This document shows, one piece after another, positions 37,672 to 39,531 of a stretch of DNA of 39,531 bases; the stretch's first letter is position 1, and each line of letters begins with the position of its first letter. The DNA lies in NCBI GenBank assembly GCA_948471055.1, contig CAOKQZ010000019.1:1-39531 (forward strand), read 5' to 3'. The translations under genes were made by a program, and so were the position numbers. This DNA is from an uncultured Clostridium sp. (GTDB lineage: Bacteria > Bacillota > Clostridia > TANB77 > CAG-508). Below the pieces are notes generated by a model, which saw nothing but the letters and a program-made list of their open reading frames with translations, was not told the DNA's origin and did not search any database.

Positions 37672-38215
37672 AAATCTAAATCCTTTCTTGGTTGAATAAG
37701 GAAGTTATTGCAGATACAATTTTATAAGATTAAACTTTGTTTATCTTTTTAAACTAATATATTATAGCTATATTTATATCATAAATAGTATAAGAAATCT
37801 AGTGATACAATTAGTAAAGTTCTTTAAATGCTTTCCAAGTCTTTCAAGATAATGGATGTATACTTACATATATATGAGGCAACCAATATTGAAGTAGCAA
37901 ATAACTTTGACGTATTTTTAAAAACAAGTTAATTATTAGATTAGCAAAAGATTAGCAAATTAGAAAAAATGCACAAAAAAATGAGAGAGTAGAAATCGTG
38001 AAACCTCTACTCTCCCATGGTGCCGTTGACGTAGTTATCTACAACTTTTTTCGGCTCTCATAACGATTGATACAAATATCAATCAATTTATTAAAGTATA
38101 TCATAATTTTTATAAAAAACAATAGGTATATGAAAAATTTTGGTTATTCTTGTAAATTAACAAAATGTACCAACCTAAAATGGATGGTACATTCTGCTTA
38201 ATGAATAGTTTTATT
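37672..38215. other. Long intergenic region
   Basis: No convincing coding sequence. The left half (37672-37970) is AT-rich with nothing that I recognise. The right half carries the structured element at 37974-38090. Confidence 0.6.
37974..38090 (-). ncRNA. Putative small structured RNA ending in an intrinsic terminator
   Basis: Read on the minus strand: hairpin GATTGATA/TATCAATC (38084-38065), then ATGAGAG (38061-38055), a nested hairpin closed by GCCG/CGGC (38055-38022) with inner GTTG/CAAC and TAG/CTA, and a terminator GAGAGTAGA/TCTACTCTC (38014-37985) with a T-run. ATGAGAG can also pair with CTCTCAT (37987-37981), which would break the terminator, so a switch is possible. A -10-like TATACT lies upstream near 38096. 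No gene follows for 300 bases. I do not recognise the family. Confidence 0.5.
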
Positions 38216-38398
38216 CTATCCTCTATGGCGAGATTTTTTCCATGCTTCAGCTTCAGCTCTAGCAATTTTTTTCATTTTTTTTCGTAAACTCGCATCTACT
38301 TTTGCAACTCTTTTAGCAATCTTCTCTTCCTGCTCTGGTGATACCTCTTGCTCGTGTATAGCATTTGGCATGTCAAAAGTTTCAAATTTAATCGCCAT
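38216..38398 (-). CDS. Small basic protein of unknown function
   Basis: A 60-residue protein, MAIKFETFDMPNAIHEQE at its start and a basic end rich in Lys, Arg and Ala (KKMKKIARAEAEAWKKSRHR). It is largely helical with no membrane segment. AAGGAGGAG lies just before the ATG at 38398, so it is a real gene. I recognise no family. It lies close to the membrane protein gene at 38430 on the same strand. Confidence 0.6.
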   Translation of the reverse strand: MAIKFETFDMPNAIHEQEVSPEQEEKIAKRVAKVDASLRKKMKKIARAEAEAWKKSRHRG

Positions 38399-38429
38399 TT
38401 TTCTCCTCCTTAACAAATTTGTTTTCGAG

Positions 38430-38777
38430 TTATATAGCTATCCATATGTATAACAATAATATAAATACCATAGGTATACCTACACCGATAGCTAAAGGTA
38501 ATGCTATTGTTCTTACGGTTCCAGATATTTTTTTACCTTCTTTCAGTTCTTCCAGACCTTTTTGAGTATCTATTTCTAAGGCTTCTGAAATTGAGACATT
38601 AGCCCTCTGCATAAATTTATACAGATTATAAAAAACAGATACTACAAAAAATGTCATTGAAACTGCCATACAATACAAAGTAATTAATGAAAGTGGAATA
38701 CTTAATATAACTAATATGCCACTTATTAACAACATCTTTTCCCATAACAGTAGTTTTTGCCACTTTTCCTTTAACAT
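38430..38777 (-). CDS. Small membrane protein of unknown function
   Basis: A 115-residue protein with three hydrophobic segments: about residues 15-33, 35-50 and 93-115 (LPLAIGVGIPMVFILLLYIW). Between them lies a short hydrophilic part (SISEALEIDTQKGLEELKEG). No family recognised. It is followed 31 bases later by the small basic gene on the same strand, so they may be co-transcribed. Confidence 0.55.
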   Translation of the reverse strand: MLKEKWQKLLLWEKMLLISGILVILSIPLSLITLYCMAVSMTFFVVSVFYNLYKFMQRANVSISEALEIDTQKGLEELKEGKKISGTVRTIALPLAIGVGIPMVFILLLYIWIAI

Positions 38778-38912
38778 TTTTAAGCCCTTTTTAAAATAAT
38801 TATTTTATAATAAATGTCTATATATCAACCTGTAAAACAGGATTAAAAAGAAATTAGTATAAGTATTCTATCATTTTTTATTGATTTTTTCAACCTTTTG
38901 CTCAAAAAAACT

Positions 38913-39302
38913 TTATACATAAATCAACTCACTAAAAACAATTTCTTCTGCTTGAGATTTAATAGAGTTCATAGTACCTACCCAATAAAGTATATCAGTA
39001 TTTTTCATATCTTCAGTCAAATTACTTTTAGTTTTTAATTCAGCAATAATCTGTTGCACTCTAGTATCTGCTGTTTCTTGTATTTCTTTTAAATGTGTAT
39101 TTAATATTCCGTCCATTAACATTATAGTATAATCAGCTTTTTTGTGTTCTTTCAAATATTTCAATCTCATTCTTCCATACTTATTTAAAACAATTTTTTC
39201 TTGTTTAGGCATTGCTAGGTTTGGTATATAGTAATCTCCCTCTAAATGATATTCAATACCTGTTCTTTCATCAATTTTTGTTTTTGGTAATTCGTTTTCC
39301 AT
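38913..39302 (-). CDS. TnpV-like transposon-encoded protein
   Basis: A 129-residue protein. GIEYHLEGDYYIPNLAMP, KYGRMRLKYLKEHKKADYT and ILNTHLKEIQETADTRVQQI match TnpV, a small protein carried by conjugative and mobilizable transposons of Clostridia. Its function is not established. It lies 15 bases from the gene at 39318 on the same strand, which suggests the end of an inserted mobile element running off the right edge of the window. Confidence 0.75.
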   Translation of the reverse strand: MENELPKTKIDERTGIEYHLEGDYYIPNLAMPKQEKIVLNKYGRMRLKYLKEHKKADYTIMLMDGILNTHLKEIQETADTRVQQIIAELKTKSNLTEDMKNTDILYWVGTMNSIKSQAEEIVFSELIYV

Positions 39303-39317
39303 AACTTTTTCCTTCTC

Positions 39318-39512
39318 TTAAAATCTGGTATCATTATTTTTCTTTTTATTCTTGTTTTGCTTATTTTCATCTGGTATAGTTACTTTTCTAGTAATGTTAT
39401 TAGCAATTTCATTGTCATTATCATCAAATATTCCATTTTTATATAAGTCATCACTAACAATTTTATAGTTATTATCTTTATCATAGCAAATTCTTTTATG
39501 AAAATGGCTCAT
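39318..39512 (-). CDS. Small hydrophilic protein of unknown function
   Basis: A 64-residue hydrophilic protein rich in Asn, Lys and Asp (MSHFHKRICYDKDNNYKIVS to KQNKNKKKNNDTRF). No family recognised and no clear ribosome binding site can be judged at the window edge. It is immediately upstream of the TnpV-like gene and may be part of the same element. Confidence 0.4.
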   Translation of the reverse strand: MSHFHKRICYDKDNNYKIVSDDLYKNGIFDDNDNEIANNITRKVTIPDENKQNKNKKKNNDTRF

Positions 39513-39531
39513 AATACTATGCCAAAAGCCT

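Noticed and set aside
38014..38030. T-box core in GGCACC on the minus strand
   Set aside because: The flanking bases (ACGGCACCATGGG) do not match the T-box consensus and no tRNA synthetase or amino acid gene follows.

Overview
The window is AT-rich, uses TAA, TAG and TGA as stops, has strong AGGAGG-type ribosome binding sites, a CIRCE-controlled groESL operon, a T-box element and a YlmC/YmxH-type gene. This points to an uncultured Clostridia-like Firmicute, probably a host-associated one. I cannot name the species.

Layout. 1-2.8 kb is a diversity-generating retroelement (DGR): the C-terminal part of a lectin-fold target with its variable repeat (VR), a MutS-domain-I-like accessory gene, an Avd-like gene, the template repeat (TR) and a DGR reverse transcriptase. 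2.9-10.1 kb holds nucleotide biosynthesis genes (purD, purN, purF, pyrG) interrupted by a BspA-like repeat surface protein. 10.2-17.4 kb holds groES/groEL, a coiled-coil membrane protein, mfd and a TrmH-family methyltransferase. 17.5-24.5 kb mixes KilA-N, DinD-like and RhuM-like accessory genes with a DUF4364 gene, engB, serS, a cytidine deaminase and a HAD hydrolase. 24.5-31 kb holds ylmC, a polytopic membrane protein, lspA, two pseudouridine synthases, an S1-domain protein and a winged-helix-like protein. 31-37.2 kb holds a VirD4/TraG-like ATPase, a second pseudopilin-like lectin-fold surface protein, a SpoVB/MurJ-type flippase and HU. The right end has a broken ogt, a structured RNA-like element and small genes including a TnpV-like one.

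The most unusual signal is systematic. Nine well-conserved genes (purN, mfd, trmH-like, serS, ylmC, lspA, rluD-like, rluB-like, S1-like) are each broken in the standard reading frame, and all 14 breaks have one form: a single extra C directly in front of a glycine codon, so the zero frame reads CGG and skipping the C restores the conserved protein. Several breaks fall inside signature motifs, such as HRLDKDTS-G in the RluD family. They occur in genes on both strands, always on the coding strand and always in the same codon phase. I found no intact recognised gene here with an in-frame CGG; the only unexplained one is codon 4 of a hypothetical gene at 12487. This suggests that CGG is not an ordinary arginine codon in this organism but a +1 recoding signal (C skipping or CGGN quadruplet decoding as Gly). 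I therefore annotate these genes as single recoded CDSs, not pseudogenes.

Two other broken genes (DinD-like, ogt) do not follow this rule. They carry internal deletions and look like true decay.
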